A DNA stretch of 64,000 nt from an uncultured Pseudovibrio sp. (lineage in GTDB: Bacteria > Pseudomonadota > Alphaproteobacteria > Rhizobiales > Stappiaceae): NCBI GenBank assembly GCA_947502585.1, contig CANNAV010000003.1, forward strand, positions 1 through 64,000, in the 5' to 3' direction. How positions within the stretch are numbered: the stretch's first letter is position 1; each line of letters starts with the position of its first letter. The translations under genes were made by a program, and so were the position numbers. Under the pieces are notes generated by a model. It was not told where the DNA came from. It ran no database searches and saw nothing but the letters and a program-made list of their open reading frames with translations. This document shows, piece by piece, positions 1 to 9,528 of the stretch.

Positions 1-853
1 CAAACCTAAAGAGAAATCCCACGATGGCTATCTCAATTTCTAAACCAGATAATTTACAGCACTATAGGGACACAATCAGAAGGAGGCACAAAGCAAAGGC
101 TAGATCAGACAAGGTACCGCCCTTTTGAAGCTCCCACTCGTACACAACACCGCATACGGCAGAGATGCCGGAAAATCATGGGCTCTTGATGCGCAAATAT
201 GCTGAGTTGCTCAGTAGCTGAAGCATACTGTTCCAGATGGTGTTCTCTTTGTTTTCCATGTGCTGGAACCAATCTGCAGAATAGACCTGCTGCGGGTACA
301 TGCAAAAGCCTTTTCAGATCAGGTAGTGAGGGCGATACGAGCCACACGCATGGTGCGCCGCGTGCTGAATACTGATCTGGATGTACCCCTGAGAGATGGT
401 ATGGAGGATGACGAATATCCTGAAATCCTGAAGGTAACGTTCTGGCATGTTCTCATCACCTTCAAAACCGATCTGGTGTTCTGCTATTAAGGTGTCGACT
501 CTCATCATGATGAGCGTTCAGGGCGTCTTGCATTTTCCGATGAAGGGCTTCTAAAACGGGACGCACCGGTCGTTAAACTGTTATGGAATGCGGGGCTTCA
601 ACCTGCCGATGTGCGGGGAATTGGTTATTCGTATAATCTTAGACTATTGTTTAGCCGAAATCTGATTTGTGCGCAGGTGGCAGCGAAGTGCTTATGATTC
701 AAAAACAAGTTCCAAATAATTGCAATTTTAGTAAAAAAAATATTTCACACCGAAAAAAATGATGAGTAAATGTGTCTTGCCATTTCATGAGAAATGCGCA
801 GTATCCCCTCCGTAAAGTGCAAATAGAATGCCTTGGAAGGCTGGGAGGCACAT
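1..853. other. Left-end region without an intact recognisable gene
   Basis: No complete gene is recognised here. On the plus strand one frame is open from the window edge to a TGA at 126-128, so the 3' end of a gene starting outside the window is possible. A second frame, 260-694, is interrupted by one in-frame TAA and is listed separately. The stretch 695-853 is AT-rich with A/T runs near 725-765 and is probably the promoter of the TetR gene that follows. Confidence 0.4.
260..694 (+). pseudogene. Stop-interrupted reading frame, product unknown
   Basis: A single reading frame runs from an ATG at 260 to a TGA at 692-694 with only one interruption, a TAA at 488-490. The part after the stop reads like ordinary protein (for example DERSGRLAFSDEG and VVKLLWNAGLQPADVRGIGY) and has no good internal start. 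The part before the stop is also protein-like (LRDGMEDDEYPEILKVTFW). The simplest reading is a gene of about 144 codons, or a remnant of one, inactivated by a nonsense mutation. I do not recognise the family. Chance openness of the frame cannot be excluded. Confidence 0.3.
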
Positions 854-1417
854 ATGGATGTTGTGGTAACCAACAGAAGCGTTGTACTGGATACTGCGGA
901 TTATATGATTCGCGAACGCGGGCTACTGGGTTTGGATTTCAATCAGCTTGCCAGCAGTACCGGAGCAAGCGAGCAGGATATCTCAAAAATGTTTTCCCCC
1001 CATAAAGGGGTAGAGCACGCTGTTTTGCAAAGATATATTGACCGCTTCCTGCAGATTTTAGGTGATCCTGCCAAGCAAACTCTTCACTTCCACAGAGCAC
1101 TGGATACCTACATTGCTGCCTTCCAGGCTGGTATGGCTGATGGTGGTGAGCTGTTCCTCTCAGCAGTGCTGGGTGATAAGGACGATGAGTTGCCAGAAGA
1201 TCTGCAGGAACTTGCCGCGACTTTCGCACGTCGCAACCGCCTCTGGCTGGCGGACCTTCTGGAATACAGTGGCAGCTGGTCCTCTGAAGAAGCGCTGATG
1301 AAATCCGATTTCGTGCTTGCTGCACTGGAAGTTGCCGTTTTGATTGGGAATATGAGCGAAGATCCGGAGATCTTCGACAACCTGTCAACTAACATACACA
1401 ACATCTGTATGCAGTAA
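854..1417 (+). CDS. TetR family transcriptional regulator
   Basis: A 187-residue protein with the usual TetR layout: an N-terminal helix-turn-helix (about residues 28-47, LDFNQLASSTGASEQDISK) followed by an all-helical ligand-binding part. The ATG at 854 was chosen over an upstream TTG at 833 because a GGGAGG ribosome site at 843-848 sits five bases before it. The gene ends convergently 24 bases from the DUF6460-type gene. Ligand and targets cannot be told; no neighbour suggests an obvious target. The family call is good, the role unknown. Confidence 0.8.
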   Translation: MDVVVTNRSVVLDTADYMIRERGLLGLDFNQLASSTGASEQDISKMFSPHKGVEHAVLQRYIDRFLQILGDPAKQTLHFHRALDTYIAAFQAGMADGGELFLSAVLGDKDDELPEDLQELAATFARRNRLWLADLLEYSGSWSSEEALMKSDFVLAALEVAVLIGNMSEDPEIFDNLSTNIHNICMQ

Positions 1418-1441
1418 TGCTTTCCCTGCGGAGCAGGAGCG

Positions 1442-1714
1442 TTAACGCCCGCGCCAGTTCATAAGGCGCATAATAAACCACAATGGCACGACGACGATGG
1501 CACCAAGGAAAAAGTAGGAGCCAAAGCGTTCAATCGCTGAGAAGCCCATGTTCCAGATCCTGATAAAGAAATCCTGAACGGAATAGATCAGGCTCAGCGG
1601 TGAAAAATCCAATGCAGACAAAACGATCCCGACGATCAAAGATAGAAAAATCAGCCGAATGAGAACGCGCACCGGCGTGTCTCCAAGAAAGCGGTTGAAC
1701 TTCTCGTTTGACAT
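1442..1714 (-). CDS. DUF6460-type small integral membrane protein
   Basis: A 90-residue protein with two hydrophobic segments (about residues 16-38, VLIRLIFLSLIVGIVLSAL, and 62-82, FGSYFFLGAIVVVPLWFIMR). The opening MSNEKFNRFLGDTPVRVLI and the pattern of an aromatic-rich loop before the second helix resemble the DUF6460 family of Hyphomicrobiales. The frame stays open upstream to 1816, but that part overlaps a dispersed intergenic repeat, so the ATG at 1714 is the better start. Function of the family is not known to me. Confidence 0.7.
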   Translation of the reverse strand: MSNEKFNRFLGDTPVRVLIRLIFLSLIVGIVLSALDFSPLSLIYSVQDFFIRIWNMGFSAIERFGSYFFLGAIVVVPLWFIMRLMNWRGR

Positions 1715-1735
1715 CAAAATCTCCGCTACACCAAA

Positions 1736-1780
1736 GCGTATCCCCGAAAAGTGGAAACTGGTTTTCGGATCAGGATATAC
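1736..1780. repeat. Dispersed hairpin repeat, copy A
   Basis: The core has the inverted arms CCGAAAA (1744-1750) and TTTTCGG (1762-1768) and continues into a GGATATAC-type tail. Related copies in the same orientation lie at 38958-39060 and 60117-60170. It lies just upstream of the DUF6460-type gene and resembles intergenic repeats common in Hyphomicrobiales genomes. Confidence 0.55.
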
Positions 1781-1924
1781 GTTGAAACAAAAGGCCAAAG
1801 CAGTTTGACTGTTCAAAGTTTAGTGCATACTGCTTAACAATGATTACTATATAGGAAGCCTGAGGGGTGTTGCATAGATGCAAATGCAAATTGTACGCTC
1901 AGGTTTGTACTGAAAGTTATTGGT

Positions 1925-3292
1925 GTGCCGTTTATTATCTACGCTGCGGAACCACACGACGCAGATCTCCTCGCAAACATCCGCGTCGAAGCAATGCGCG
2001 AAAGCCTTGAAGCAGTGGGCCGATTTGATCCTGAAAGAGTGCGGGAGCGTTTCCTTCAAAATTTTGTGCCTGCTTCCACATTCAAACTGATGCGCGGAAC
2101 GTATGTGCTCGGTTTTTACACACTGCTTGAACAGAGAAGCCATCTGGAGCTGGACCACCTCTGTTTGCTGCCAGAGGCGCAAGGAGAAGGTGTGGGAACG
2201 GAAGTTCTCTCACATGTGAAAGCAATGGCATATGTTGCTGGAAAACCGATCCACCTTGATGCAGTGCAACACAGTCGCGCCAACCACTTTTACAGGCGTA
2301 ATGGCTTCAGAATGATCCACAGCGAAGATCTCGACAACTACTACGAGCTTTCGTTGGAACACATCGAACCAGGTACTCCTGCTTTCATCCTGAAACGGGC
2401 TGAACTGGCAGATGCTGTACAACTCGCAGACCTGCGCCATGATGCAATGAAAAATGAATGGGCTGCGAATGGTCTGACCGATTACCCTCTTGCTCGCCGC
2501 CACTTCTTTGAGGATTTCAAGCCAGTGGACACACTAAAAATTGTGCGAGCCGGAGAATTGCTCGGGTTTACTGCAGTTCGTGAGTATGCAGATCATATCC
2601 ATCTGGACATGGTCTACTTGCACCCCAGGGCGCAAGGGCAGGGAGTTGGTGGGCAGATTGTTGCAAATATTAAAGAACAGGCTACCCAGCTGAACAAGCC
2701 AATCCGGCTGGGCGCACTGCGTATCAGCAACTCCAACAAGTTCTATCAGGCTCAGGGCTTTCACTTCACGCATAATGTGGAGTTCAACAACTACTATGAG
2801 TATACGCCGAAATGCTTTGTTGAGAAGCCGTCCTGGCATTTGAAACCAGCTTGTACCAATGACTTTAATCTGCTCGCTGATATCCGCCAGCAAGCCATGA
2901 AAGACAATCTGGAAGCGAACGGTATGTTCAACCACACGCTCTATCAGCAAATTTTCAAAGACAGCTTTGATCCGGCCTCAACGTGGAAAATCGTCGGGGA
3001 CAACGAAGTCCTCGGATTCTATGTCCTCTGGGATAAGCAGGACCACCTCTATCTGGAGCGCCTCTATTTCCACCCTAAAGCCCAGGGGCGAGGCGTCGGT
3101 GCTGGTGTCCTCAATGATCTGAAACAACAAGCTGCCGAACAAAACAAATCCATCAAGCTGGAGGTTCTTCCAAACAGCCGCGCCAATGCGTTTTATCTGC
3201 GTCACGGGTTTGAGTTGGTTGAGGAGCGGGAGGAGGAGAGTATTTATGAGTGCAGAGGTGATGGGAAACTTCAGAACAGATGCAGAATATAG
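1925..3292 (+). CDS. Protein with three tandem GNAT acetyltransferase domains
   Basis: The 455-residue protein is an internal triplication of a GNAT N-acetyltransferase domain. The acetyl-CoA loop appears three times at near-equal spacing: QGEGVG (about 86), QGQGVG (about 236) and QGRGVG (about 385). Each copy also keeps a 'LLA-IR-AMK' N-terminal helix, a 'VLGFY' strand and a C-terminal 'NKFYQAQGF' type element. GNAT proteins transfer an acetyl group from acetyl-CoA to an amine; the substrate here cannot be predicted. The start is a GTG without a strong ribosome site. Single and double GNAT proteins are common, a triple fusion is less so. Neighbours give no functional hint. Confidence 0.85.
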   Translation: MPFIIYAAEPHDADLLANIRVEAMRESLEAVGRFDPERVRERFLQNFVPASTFKLMRGTYVLGFYTLLEQRSHLELDHLCLLPEAQGEGVGTEVLSHVKAMAYVAGKPIHLDAVQHSRANHFYRRNGFRMIHSEDLDNYYELSLEHIEPGTPAFILKRAELADAVQLADLRHDAMKNEWAANGLTDYPLARRHFFEDFKPVDTLKIVRAGELLGFTAVREYADHIHLDMVYLHPRAQGQGVGGQIVANIKEQATQLNKPIRLGALRISNSNKFYQAQGFHFTHNVEFNNYYEYTPKCFVEKPSWHLKPACTNDFNLLADIRQQAMKDNLEANGMFNHTLYQQIFKDSFDPASTWKIVGDNEVLGFYVLWDKQDHLYLERLYFHPKAQGRGVGAGVLNDLKQQAAEQNKSIKLEVLPNSRANAFYLRHGFELVEEREEESIYECRGDGKLQNRCRI

Positions 3293-3422
3293 TTGGGCCG
3301 TTGGTGAGGTGTTTCATCATTTTCTTGCAGTGGTTGAAAAGCAGCTATGCATGGGACCTCGATAAACAGATATTTGTAGATTCCAGAATGATTAGCCCTT
3401 CTACACCTTCAATTTAATGCAT

Positions 3423-3455
3423 AAAAAAACGCCGATGAGATTTCTCCCACCGGCG
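3423..3455 (-). terminator. Rho-independent terminator of the beta-oxidation operon
   Basis: Read on the minus strand, the hairpin has outer arms CGCCG and CGGCG and inner arms GGAGA and TCTC, and is followed by seven T residues. It lies 50 bases past the stop of the fadB-type gene, the last gene of the operon. Confidence 0.85.
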
Positions 3456-3505
3456 CTTCAATCTCAATCCAGGCGGCTGAGCAATAACGCCCAGCCAATC
3501 CCGTA

Positions 3506-5719
3506 TTATTCAGCAGCTTCTGCCACAGCCTCTGCTTTTGAGAACTTACCGTAGTAGGTCTCGCCAGTTTCGGCCATTTCGCGCAGCTGTTTGTTTGGCG
3601 CGAAGCGGTCGCCCCATTTTGCAGCCAGCCTGTCGCAGCGCTCTACGAACTCCTTGGTGCCGATACCGTCGATATAGGAGAGCGTGCCGCCGGAGAACGG
3701 TGCAAAGCCAAAGCCGAGAATAGAGCCAACGTCTGCTTCACGAACATCTGTCAGGCAGTTCTCTTCAAACACACGCGCGGTTTCAAGAGCCTGAATGCCT
3801 AAAAGACGGTCCTTCAGTTCTTCAACGTCGAACTCATCGGCAGACTTGGATGGACCTGTGATGTCTGTAATGCCAGGCCACAGAGCCTTGTCCTTGCCTT
3901 TGTAGTCGTAAAAGCCCTTGGTGTTCTTACGGCCAAAACGCTCATTTTTAACAACCATTGCATCCAAAATGGTGTCAAAACCGCTGTTAGGATAAGCATC
4001 GCCGAGGTCTTTCTTGGTCGCTTCCTTAATCTTCCAGGCAAGGTCCAGAGCAACTTCATCACCCAGAGACAACGGACCAACAGGCATGCCTGCCATCTTG
4101 CCAGCGTTCTCGATCATCGCTGCCGGTACACCATCGGAAAGCATCATGATGCCTTCGCGAACATAGGTGCCAACCACGCGTGAAGTGTAGAAACCTCGGC
4201 TGTCATTCACAACAATCGGGGTCTTCTTGATGGCTTTCACGTAGTCCAGAGCAACAGCTGTTGCCTTGTCTTCGGTCTTCTCACCCAAAATGATCTCAAC
4301 AAGCATCATCTTGTCGACCGGAGAGAAGAAGTGAATGCCGATGAAGTCAGCTGGACGGGAAGACGCTTCTGCCAGTGATGTGATCGGAAGGGTAGAGGTG
4401 TTGGACGCGTAAACTGCGGAAGCTGGCATAGCTGCTTCAGCTTTTTCAGTCACAACACGCTTCACTTCGCGGTCTTCGAACACAGCTTCAATCACCAGGT
4501 CCACATCGCTCAACGCGCTGTAATCGGTGGTTGCAGTGATCAGGCTCAGCAGCTTCTCTTTTTTCTCAGGAGTAGACTTGCTGCGCTTGATAGCTTTGTC
4601 CAAAAGGCCTTCAGAGTAAGCTTTGCCTTTGTCTGCAGCTTCCTGAGACTGGTCTATCAGAACAACCTCAAGTCCAGCTTTCGCTGTTACATAAGCAATG
4701 CCAGCACCCATCATGCCAGCGCCAAGAACACCAACCTTTTTCAATTGTGTCTCAGGAACACCAGCTGGACGGCGAGCCCCTTTGTTCAGCTCCTGCATGG
4801 AACCAAACAGGGAGCGAATCATAGCGGCAGCTTCCTTGCTTTGCAGAACGTGGGCAAAGTAGCGGCTTTCAATGGTCAGGCCAGTGTCCATTGGTACCAT
4901 CAGGCCTTCAACGACGGAGTGCAGCATGTAGCGTGCGCCCGGATAGTTGTCGTAGGTGTTCTGACGGTAAATTGCGTTCGCAGCAGGCCAGAACTGCATA
5001 CCGGATGGGGAGTAAACCTTACCAGTAGGGATTTTGAAGCCCTTCTTGTCCCAGGGTGCAACCGGGTCAACGCCTTCGCTGAGCATCTTCTTGGCGGCAG
5101 AAACCAGCTCAGCTTCAGGCGCAACAGCGTCAATAAGCTTCAGGCGCATGGCCTTCTTTGCATCTAGGTTCTGACCCATCAGCAGGAACTGAAGACCGCC
5201 CTGAAGATCACCGGTCAGGCGCATAACACGCTGAGTGCCGCCAGCACCAGGGAACAGGCCAACCTTCACTTCAGGAAGAGCCATCTTCAGGCTGTCCTCA
5301 GCGCCGATTCGCTTGTGACAGGCCAGAGCCAGCTCTGTGCCACCGCCCATTGAAACGCCGTTGATTGCAGCTACATATGGTTTACCGGAGGTCTCCATTT
5401 TACGGAACACGAGAGAAAGCTTGCGAGTGCCTTCAAACAGTTCTTTCGCAGCGCCTTCCGGGTCAACGCTCTGGTGCTTTTTATAGTCGCTGAGAGCCTT
5501 GCCGATCATGGAAAGGTCAGCACCGGCAGAAAACGCTTTCTTGCCGGAGGCAACCACAACACCTTTGATGGCATCCTCAGCGGTGATGTCGTCGATAATT
5601 TTGTCCAGCTCGCTAATGACGGACTGGTCAAACACGTTCATGGGCTTTTCAGGCGAGTCCCACTTCAGAACTGCAAACCCGTCCGCATCGGTTTCAAGGG
5701 TAAAGTGTGTGTAAGTCAT
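3506..5719 (-). CDS. Bifunctional enoyl-CoA hydratase / 3-hydroxyacyl-CoA dehydrogenase (FadB/FadJ type)
   Basis: The 737-residue protein carries out the hydratase and NAD-dependent dehydrogenase steps of fatty acid beta-oxidation. An N-terminal crotonase domain shows the oxyanion-hole segments AFSAGADLSMIG (about 63-73) and NGVSMGGGTELALA with catalytic-type Glu129. A Rossmann NAD-binding domain begins at VGVLGAGMMGAGIAY (about 330), followed by the 3-hydroxyacyl-CoA dehydrogenase C-terminal domains. Length and order match FadB/FadJ. It is the last gene of a minus-strand operon with the thiolase 14 bases upstream, forming the usual alpha/beta pair. FadB versus FadJ cannot be settled by eye. 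Confidence 0.93.
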   Translation of the reverse strand: MTYTHFTLETDADGFAVLKWDSPEKPMNVFDQSVISELDKIIDDITAEDAIKGVVVASGKKAFSAGADLSMIGKALSDYKKHQSVDPEGAAKELFEGTRKLSLVFRKMETSGKPYVAAINGVSMGGGTELALACHKRIGAEDSLKMALPEVKVGLFPGAGGTQRVMRLTGDLQGGLQFLLMGQNLDAKKAMRLKLIDAVAPEAELVSAAKKMLSEGVDPVAPWDKKGFKIPTGKVYSPSGMQFWPAANAIYRQNTYDNYPGARYMLHSVVEGLMVPMDTGLTIESRYFAHVLQSKEAAAMIRSLFGSMQELNKGARRPAGVPETQLKKVGVLGAGMMGAGIAYVTAKAGLEVVLIDQSQEAADKGKAYSEGLLDKAIKRSKSTPEKKEKLLSLITATTDYSALSDVDLVIEAVFEDREVKRVVTEKAEAAMPASAVYASNTSTLPITSLAEASSRPADFIGIHFFSPVDKMMLVEIILGEKTEDKATAVALDYVKAIKKTPIVVNDSRGFYTSRVVGTYVREGIMMLSDGVPAAMIENAGKMAGMPVGPLSLGDEVALDLAWKIKEATKKDLGDAYPNSGFDTILDAMVVKNERFGRKNTKGFYDYKGKDKALWPGITDITGPSKSADEFDVEELKDRLLGIQALETARVFEENCLTDVREADVGSILGFGFAPFSGGTLSYIDGIGTKEFVERCDRLAAKWGDRFAPNKQLREMAETGETYYGKFSKAEAVAEAAE

Positions 5720-5733
5720 GTTCGTCTCTCCCC

Positions 5734-6942
5734 TTAAACGCGCTCAATGATGGTTGCTGTGCCCATGCCGGCACCAATACACAGCGTAACAAGAGCGGTG
5801 TTTTTGTCCTGGCGCTCCAGCTCGTCAAGAACTGTACCAAGGATCATTGCGCCAGTTGCACCAAGTGGGTGTCCCATTGCAATTGCACCGCCGTTTACGT
5901 TCATGTTGGCGTGGTCAATCTCAAACGCCTGCATGTAGCGCAGAACAACAGCCGCAAAGGCTTCGTTCAGCTCAAACAGGTCGATGTCGCCAATTTCCAT
6001 GCCTGCGTTTTTCAAAAGCTTTTCGGTCACATCAACCGGGCCTGTCAGCATGAGAGCCGGATCAGAACCGATGTTTGCAAAGGCTTTGATGCGTGCGCGT
6101 GCTTGCAGGCCATAAGCCTCACCAGCCTCGCGGGTACCCATCAGCACTGCAGAAGCACCATCCACGATACCGGAGGAGTTACCGGCATGGTGCATATGGT
6201 TGATCTTTTCGACCTCAGGATGTGCCTGAATACCAACAGCATTAAAGCCGCCCATGCTGCCCATCATCTCAAAGGACGGGTTCAGACCTGCAAGAGACTG
6301 CATGTTTGTTTCCGGGCGCATATGCTCGTCACGGTCCAGAATAGTCAGACCATTGATGTCGCGCACAGGAACAACAGAGTTTTTGAAGCGGCCTTCATCC
6401 CATGCCTGTTTCGCACGGCGCTGGCTTTCTACGGAATAAGCATCCACATCATCACGGGAGAAACCGTATTTGGTCGAGATCAGGTCAGCAGAAACACCCT
6501 GCGGCATGAAGTAAGCAGGAATAGCCACCTGCGGGTCAGCAGGCCAGGGACCGCCCGAAGCACCAAGACCGACACGGCTCATCGCTTCAACACCGCCGGA
6601 AATAACCAGCTGGTTCTGACCGGCCATGATCTGGGAGGCACCCATGTTCACGGCATCCAGTCCAGATGCACAAAAGCGGTTGATCTGCATACCAGGGACT
6701 GAGCGGTCATATTCTGCAGCAAAAACAGCAGCGCGTGCAATATCAGAGCCTGCATCACCCACCGGATCAACACAGCCAAGCACAACATCATCTACAAGCT
6801 TAGTATCAAGTTCATTACGGTCTCTGATGGCTTCAAGAGCGTTCGCTGCAAGGCGCGCTGTCGAAACTTCATGCAAGGAGCCGTCTTTCTTGCCGCGCCC
6901 GCGTGGGGTACGCACATGATCGAATATAAGGGCGTCTGCCAT
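5734..6942 (-). CDS. Acetyl-CoA C-acyltransferase (thiolase, FadA type)
   Basis: A 402-residue thiolase that cleaves 3-ketoacyl-CoA with CoA to release acetyl-CoA. The acyl-accepting Cys91 lies in [13 protein letters not shown], His358 in [11 protein letters not shown], and the proton-shuttling Cys388 in [10 protein letters not shown]; all three catalytic positions are present. It sits between the glutathione transferase gene and the fadB-type gene on the same strand and is presumably the beta subunit of the trifunctional complex. Degradative rather than biosynthetic function is inferred from this context. Confidence 0.93.
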   Translation of the reverse strand: MADALIFDHVRTPRGRGKKDGSLHEVSTARLAANALEAIRDRNELDTKLVDDVVLGCVDPVGDAGSDIARAAVFAAEYDRSVPGMQINRFCASGLDAVNMGASQIMAGQNQLVISGGVEAMSRVGLGASGGPWPADPQVAIPAYFMPQGVSADLISTKYGFSRDDVDAYSVESQRRAKQAWDEGRFKNSVVPVRDINGLTILDRDEHMRPETNMQSLAGLNPSFEMMGSMGGFNAVGIQAHPEVEKINHMHHAGNSSGIVDGASAVLMGTREAGEAYGLQARARIKAFANIGSDPALMLTGPVDVTEKLLKNAGMEIGDIDLFELNEAFAAVVLRYMQAFEIDHANMNVNGGAIAMGHPLGATGAMILGTVLDELERQDKNTALVTLCIGAGMGTATIIERV

Positions 6943-6963
6943 ATTGTCCTCCGCAAAAATTGG

Positions 6964-7602
6964 TCAGGCTGGTGTAGGCAAGGGGTGGCCGGGCATCAGG
7001 TCATAAGGGGCTGCCCAACGGGGCAGGGCCTTAATCCGCTCAAGCCATGCATTCACATTTGAATAAGGGCCGAAGTCCACACCAATCTCTTCTGGCCAAA
7101 ACAGATATCCGCAGACCGATAGGTCTGCGATTGTCGGGCGATTTCCAACAAGGAAGTCACTGTCTGCAAGGCGCTGGTCCAGCACCTTCAAAGTAGTGAT
7201 GGCCCGGCCTTCAAAAAAGCGGGTCACATCGGTCTCACCGGTATTCACTATGGCTCGCATATAACGCAGGGTTGCCACATAGCTGGTCAGCTTGTGGTTA
7301 TCCCAGAAAAGCCAGCGCAGGATTTCCCGGCGTTCTTCCTCGCTCTCCCAGCCAAACGTATCAAACTGCCGGGAAAGGTATTCCAGTATCACGGCAGATT
7401 GGGTCAGCCGTTCTTCCCCGTGGATAAGTACGGGAATTTCTCCCATCTCGTTCTGCTTGCTGAGGAACTCAGGATCGCGGGTCGCACCATTGAAAAAATC
7501 AACCCACACAGGGGTCCATGATGTCTGCGAAAGCTCCAGCATCAGGGCGACCTTATAGGCATTGCCGCTTTGCGCAAAACACTGAAGTTCATATTCCGCC
7601 AT
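6964..7602 (-). CDS. Glutathione S-transferase family protein
   Basis: A 212-residue protein with an N-terminal thioredoxin-like domain (YELQCFAQSGNAYKVALMLE at the start, and the cis-Pro segment GEIPVLIHGEERLTQSAVI at about 54-72 that binds the gamma-glutamyl part of glutathione) and a C-terminal helical domain (VGNRPTIADLSVCGYL at about 152-167, with the conserved capping-box Asp). It lies in line between acyl-CoA dehydrogenase and thiolase, 21 bases before the thiolase, so it is probably co-transcribed. The role of a GST in this beta-oxidation operon is unclear; a thiol-dependent or detoxifying step is only a guess. Confidence 0.88.
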   Translation of the reverse strand: MAEYELQCFAQSGNAYKVALMLELSQTSWTPVWVDFFNGATRDPEFLSKQNEMGEIPVLIHGEERLTQSAVILEYLSRQFDTFGWESEEERREILRWLFWDNHKLTSYVATLRYMRAIVNTGETDVTRFFEGRAITTLKVLDQRLADSDFLVGNRPTIADLSVCGYLFWPEEIGVDFGPYSNVNAWLERIKALPRWAAPYDLMPGHPLPTPA

Positions 7603-7702
7603 ATCGCACTCCTAAAATCTGTAAGCTTAATATATCAGATTGAGAACAGGGCAGGACAAGAGCCCGGGACAGATCCCGGGGCCCAGAGTTGCGATAATAT
7701 GA

Positions 7703-9499
7703 TCAGAACGCTTCTGCGTCCAGGCTCATAATTGTGTCCGCTCCAGTGGAGATACGGGCCAGATGAGTGGAAGATTCCGGCATGATACGCTGCATGAAGA
7801 ACGTACCAAGGGTCAGTTTGGTGTTCAGCCAGTCTTCCTTGCCATTTGCACCTTGAGCAATTTTTCCTTTTGCTGCAATCGCAATCCTGGTCCACATGTA
7901 GCCAAGGGCAACCAGGCCAAACAGGTGCATGAAGTCGTTGGATCCGGCACCCGCATTATCCGGGTTCTTCATAGCGTTCTGCATAAACCACATGGTTGCA
8001 GCCTGAAGGTCCTTCAAAGCCTGCTTCAGCGCGGTGGTGTAAACGCTCAGCTCTTCATCGCCTTCATGTTCTTTGATGAGCGCGCCAACTTCTTTGAACC
8101 ATGCCTGAATAGCGCGGCCACCGTTTGCCGGGAGTTTACGGCCAACCAGGTCAAGCGCCTGGATGCCATTGGCACCTTCATAGATCATGGCAATACGGGC
8201 GTCGCGAACGAACTGCTCCATACCCCATTCCTGAATGTAACCATGACCACCGTAAAGCTGCTGAGCCATAACAGCGTTGTCAAAGCCCTTATCAGTGATA
8301 ACACCTTTGATCACCGGGGTCAGAAGACCCATGATGTCGTCAGAAGACTGTCTTTCAGCTTCATCCATGGTAAGATGAGACACGTCACCATGCAGACCAG
8401 TCCACATGTAAAGAGCACGCGCAGCTTCGTTAAAAGAGCGGATTGTCATCAACACGCGGCGCACATCCGGGTGCACGATGATCGGATCAGCTGCCTTATC
8501 CGGGTTCTTAGGTCCGGTGAGGGAACGACCCTGCAAGCGATCCCTGGCGTAGGTAGCGGCGTTCTGGTAAGCTACCTCTGACTGGGACAAACCCTGAATA
8601 CCAACGCCAAGACGTGCTTCGTTCATCATCACGAACATGGCGCGCAAACCTTTGTTTTCCTCGCCAACGAGGAAACCAGTCGCATCATCATAGTTCATGA
8701 CACAGGTGGCATTGCCGTGGATGCCCATCTTCTCTTCAATGGAACCACAGGAAACGCCATTCATTTCAGCAGGATTGCCATCTGCATCGAGCTTCTTCTT
8801 CGGCACAACAAACAGGGAAATACCCTTGGTACCGGCAGGAGCGCCTTCGATACGGGCCAGAACGAGATGAATAATGTTCCGGGAAAGATCGTTGTCACCT
8901 GCGGAGATGAAGATCTTTGTGCCGGAAATCTTGTAGGAGCCATCCGACTGCGGAACAGCCTTGGTGCGCAGCAGGCCCAGATCCGTTCCACAATGTGGCT
9001 CGGTCAGGTTCATGGTGCCGGTCCATTCACCAGTTGCCATCTTAGGCAGGTAGGTGTTCTTGATCTCATCACTTGCATGTTCATGCAGAGCAGCCATAGC
9101 ACCGGCTGTCAGGCCCGGGTACATGGCAAACGCCATATTCGCAGAGCAGATATACTCATTGACAATGCCGGAGAAGATGGACGGAAGGCCCTGACCGCCA
9201 TACTGCTCAGGAACAGACAAACTGCCCCAGCCAGCTTCAACATACGCATTGTAGGCTTCTTTAAAGCCTGGGGGTGTTGTCACAGTGCCATCATCATGGC
9301 GGGTACAACCAATTTTATCGCCAGAGTGGTTCAGCGGCTGCACGATCTCCTCGGAGAACTTTGCGCCTTCTTTTAATATGGCTTCAACCAGATCCGGTGT
9401 TGCCTCGGAGAACCCGGGCAGGTTTGAATGTTTTTCATAGCCCAAAACATCTTTGAGCAAAAAGAGAGTGTCTTCGACGGGGGCACTATAACTCGGCAT
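7703..9499 (-). CDS. Acyl-CoA dehydrogenase, about 600-residue form
   Basis: A 598-residue FAD enzyme catalysing the first oxidation of acyl-CoA to trans-2-enoyl-CoA. The core shows the flavin and substrate segments MNLTEPHCGTDLG (about 157) and KISGTKIFISAGDND, and the typical YGGHGYIQEWGMEQFVRD region. An extra C-terminal domain of about 130 residues is characteristic of the long FadE-like subfamily with the acyl-CoA dehydrogenase C-terminal extension. The ATG at 9499 was chosen because GGAAGGA lies just upstream; the upstream extension would run into the promoter. It is the first gene of the operon and carries a MerR-type promoter. Confidence 0.93.
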   Translation of the reverse strand: MPSYSAPVEDTLFLLKDVLGYEKHSNLPGFSEATPDLVEAILKEGAKFSEEIVQPLNHSGDKIGCTRHDDGTVTTPPGFKEAYNAYVEAGWGSLSVPEQYGGQGLPSIFSGIVNEYICSANMAFAMYPGLTAGAMAALHEHASDEIKNTYLPKMATGEWTGTMNLTEPHCGTDLGLLRTKAVPQSDGSYKISGTKIFISAGDNDLSRNIIHLVLARIEGAPAGTKGISLFVVPKKKLDADGNPAEMNGVSCGSIEEKMGIHGNATCVMNYDDATGFLVGEENKGLRAMFVMMNEARLGVGIQGLSQSEVAYQNAATYARDRLQGRSLTGPKNPDKAADPIIVHPDVRRVLMTIRSFNEAARALYMWTGLHGDVSHLTMDEAERQSSDDIMGLLTPVIKGVITDKGFDNAVMAQQLYGGHGYIQEWGMEQFVRDARIAMIYEGANGIQALDLVGRKLPANGGRAIQAWFKEVGALIKEHEGDEELSVYTTALKQALKDLQAATMWFMQNAMKNPDNAGAGSNDFMHLFGLVALGYMWTRIAIAAKGKIAQGANGKEDWLNTKLTLGTFFMQRIMPESSTHLARISTGADTIMSLDAEAF

Positions 9500-9528
9500 A
9501 GCAATTTTTCCTTCCGACCAACCCTGGA

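Noticed and set aside
5707-6702. Long plus-strand frame opposite the thiolase gene
   Set aside because: The minus-strand thiolase has all catalytic residues; the opposite frame has cysteine- and histidine-rich content without any family pattern and is a shadow.
7763-8581. Long plus-strand frame opposite acyl-CoA dehydrogenase
   Set aside because: It is antisense to a clear enzyme and has no ribosome site or family pattern.
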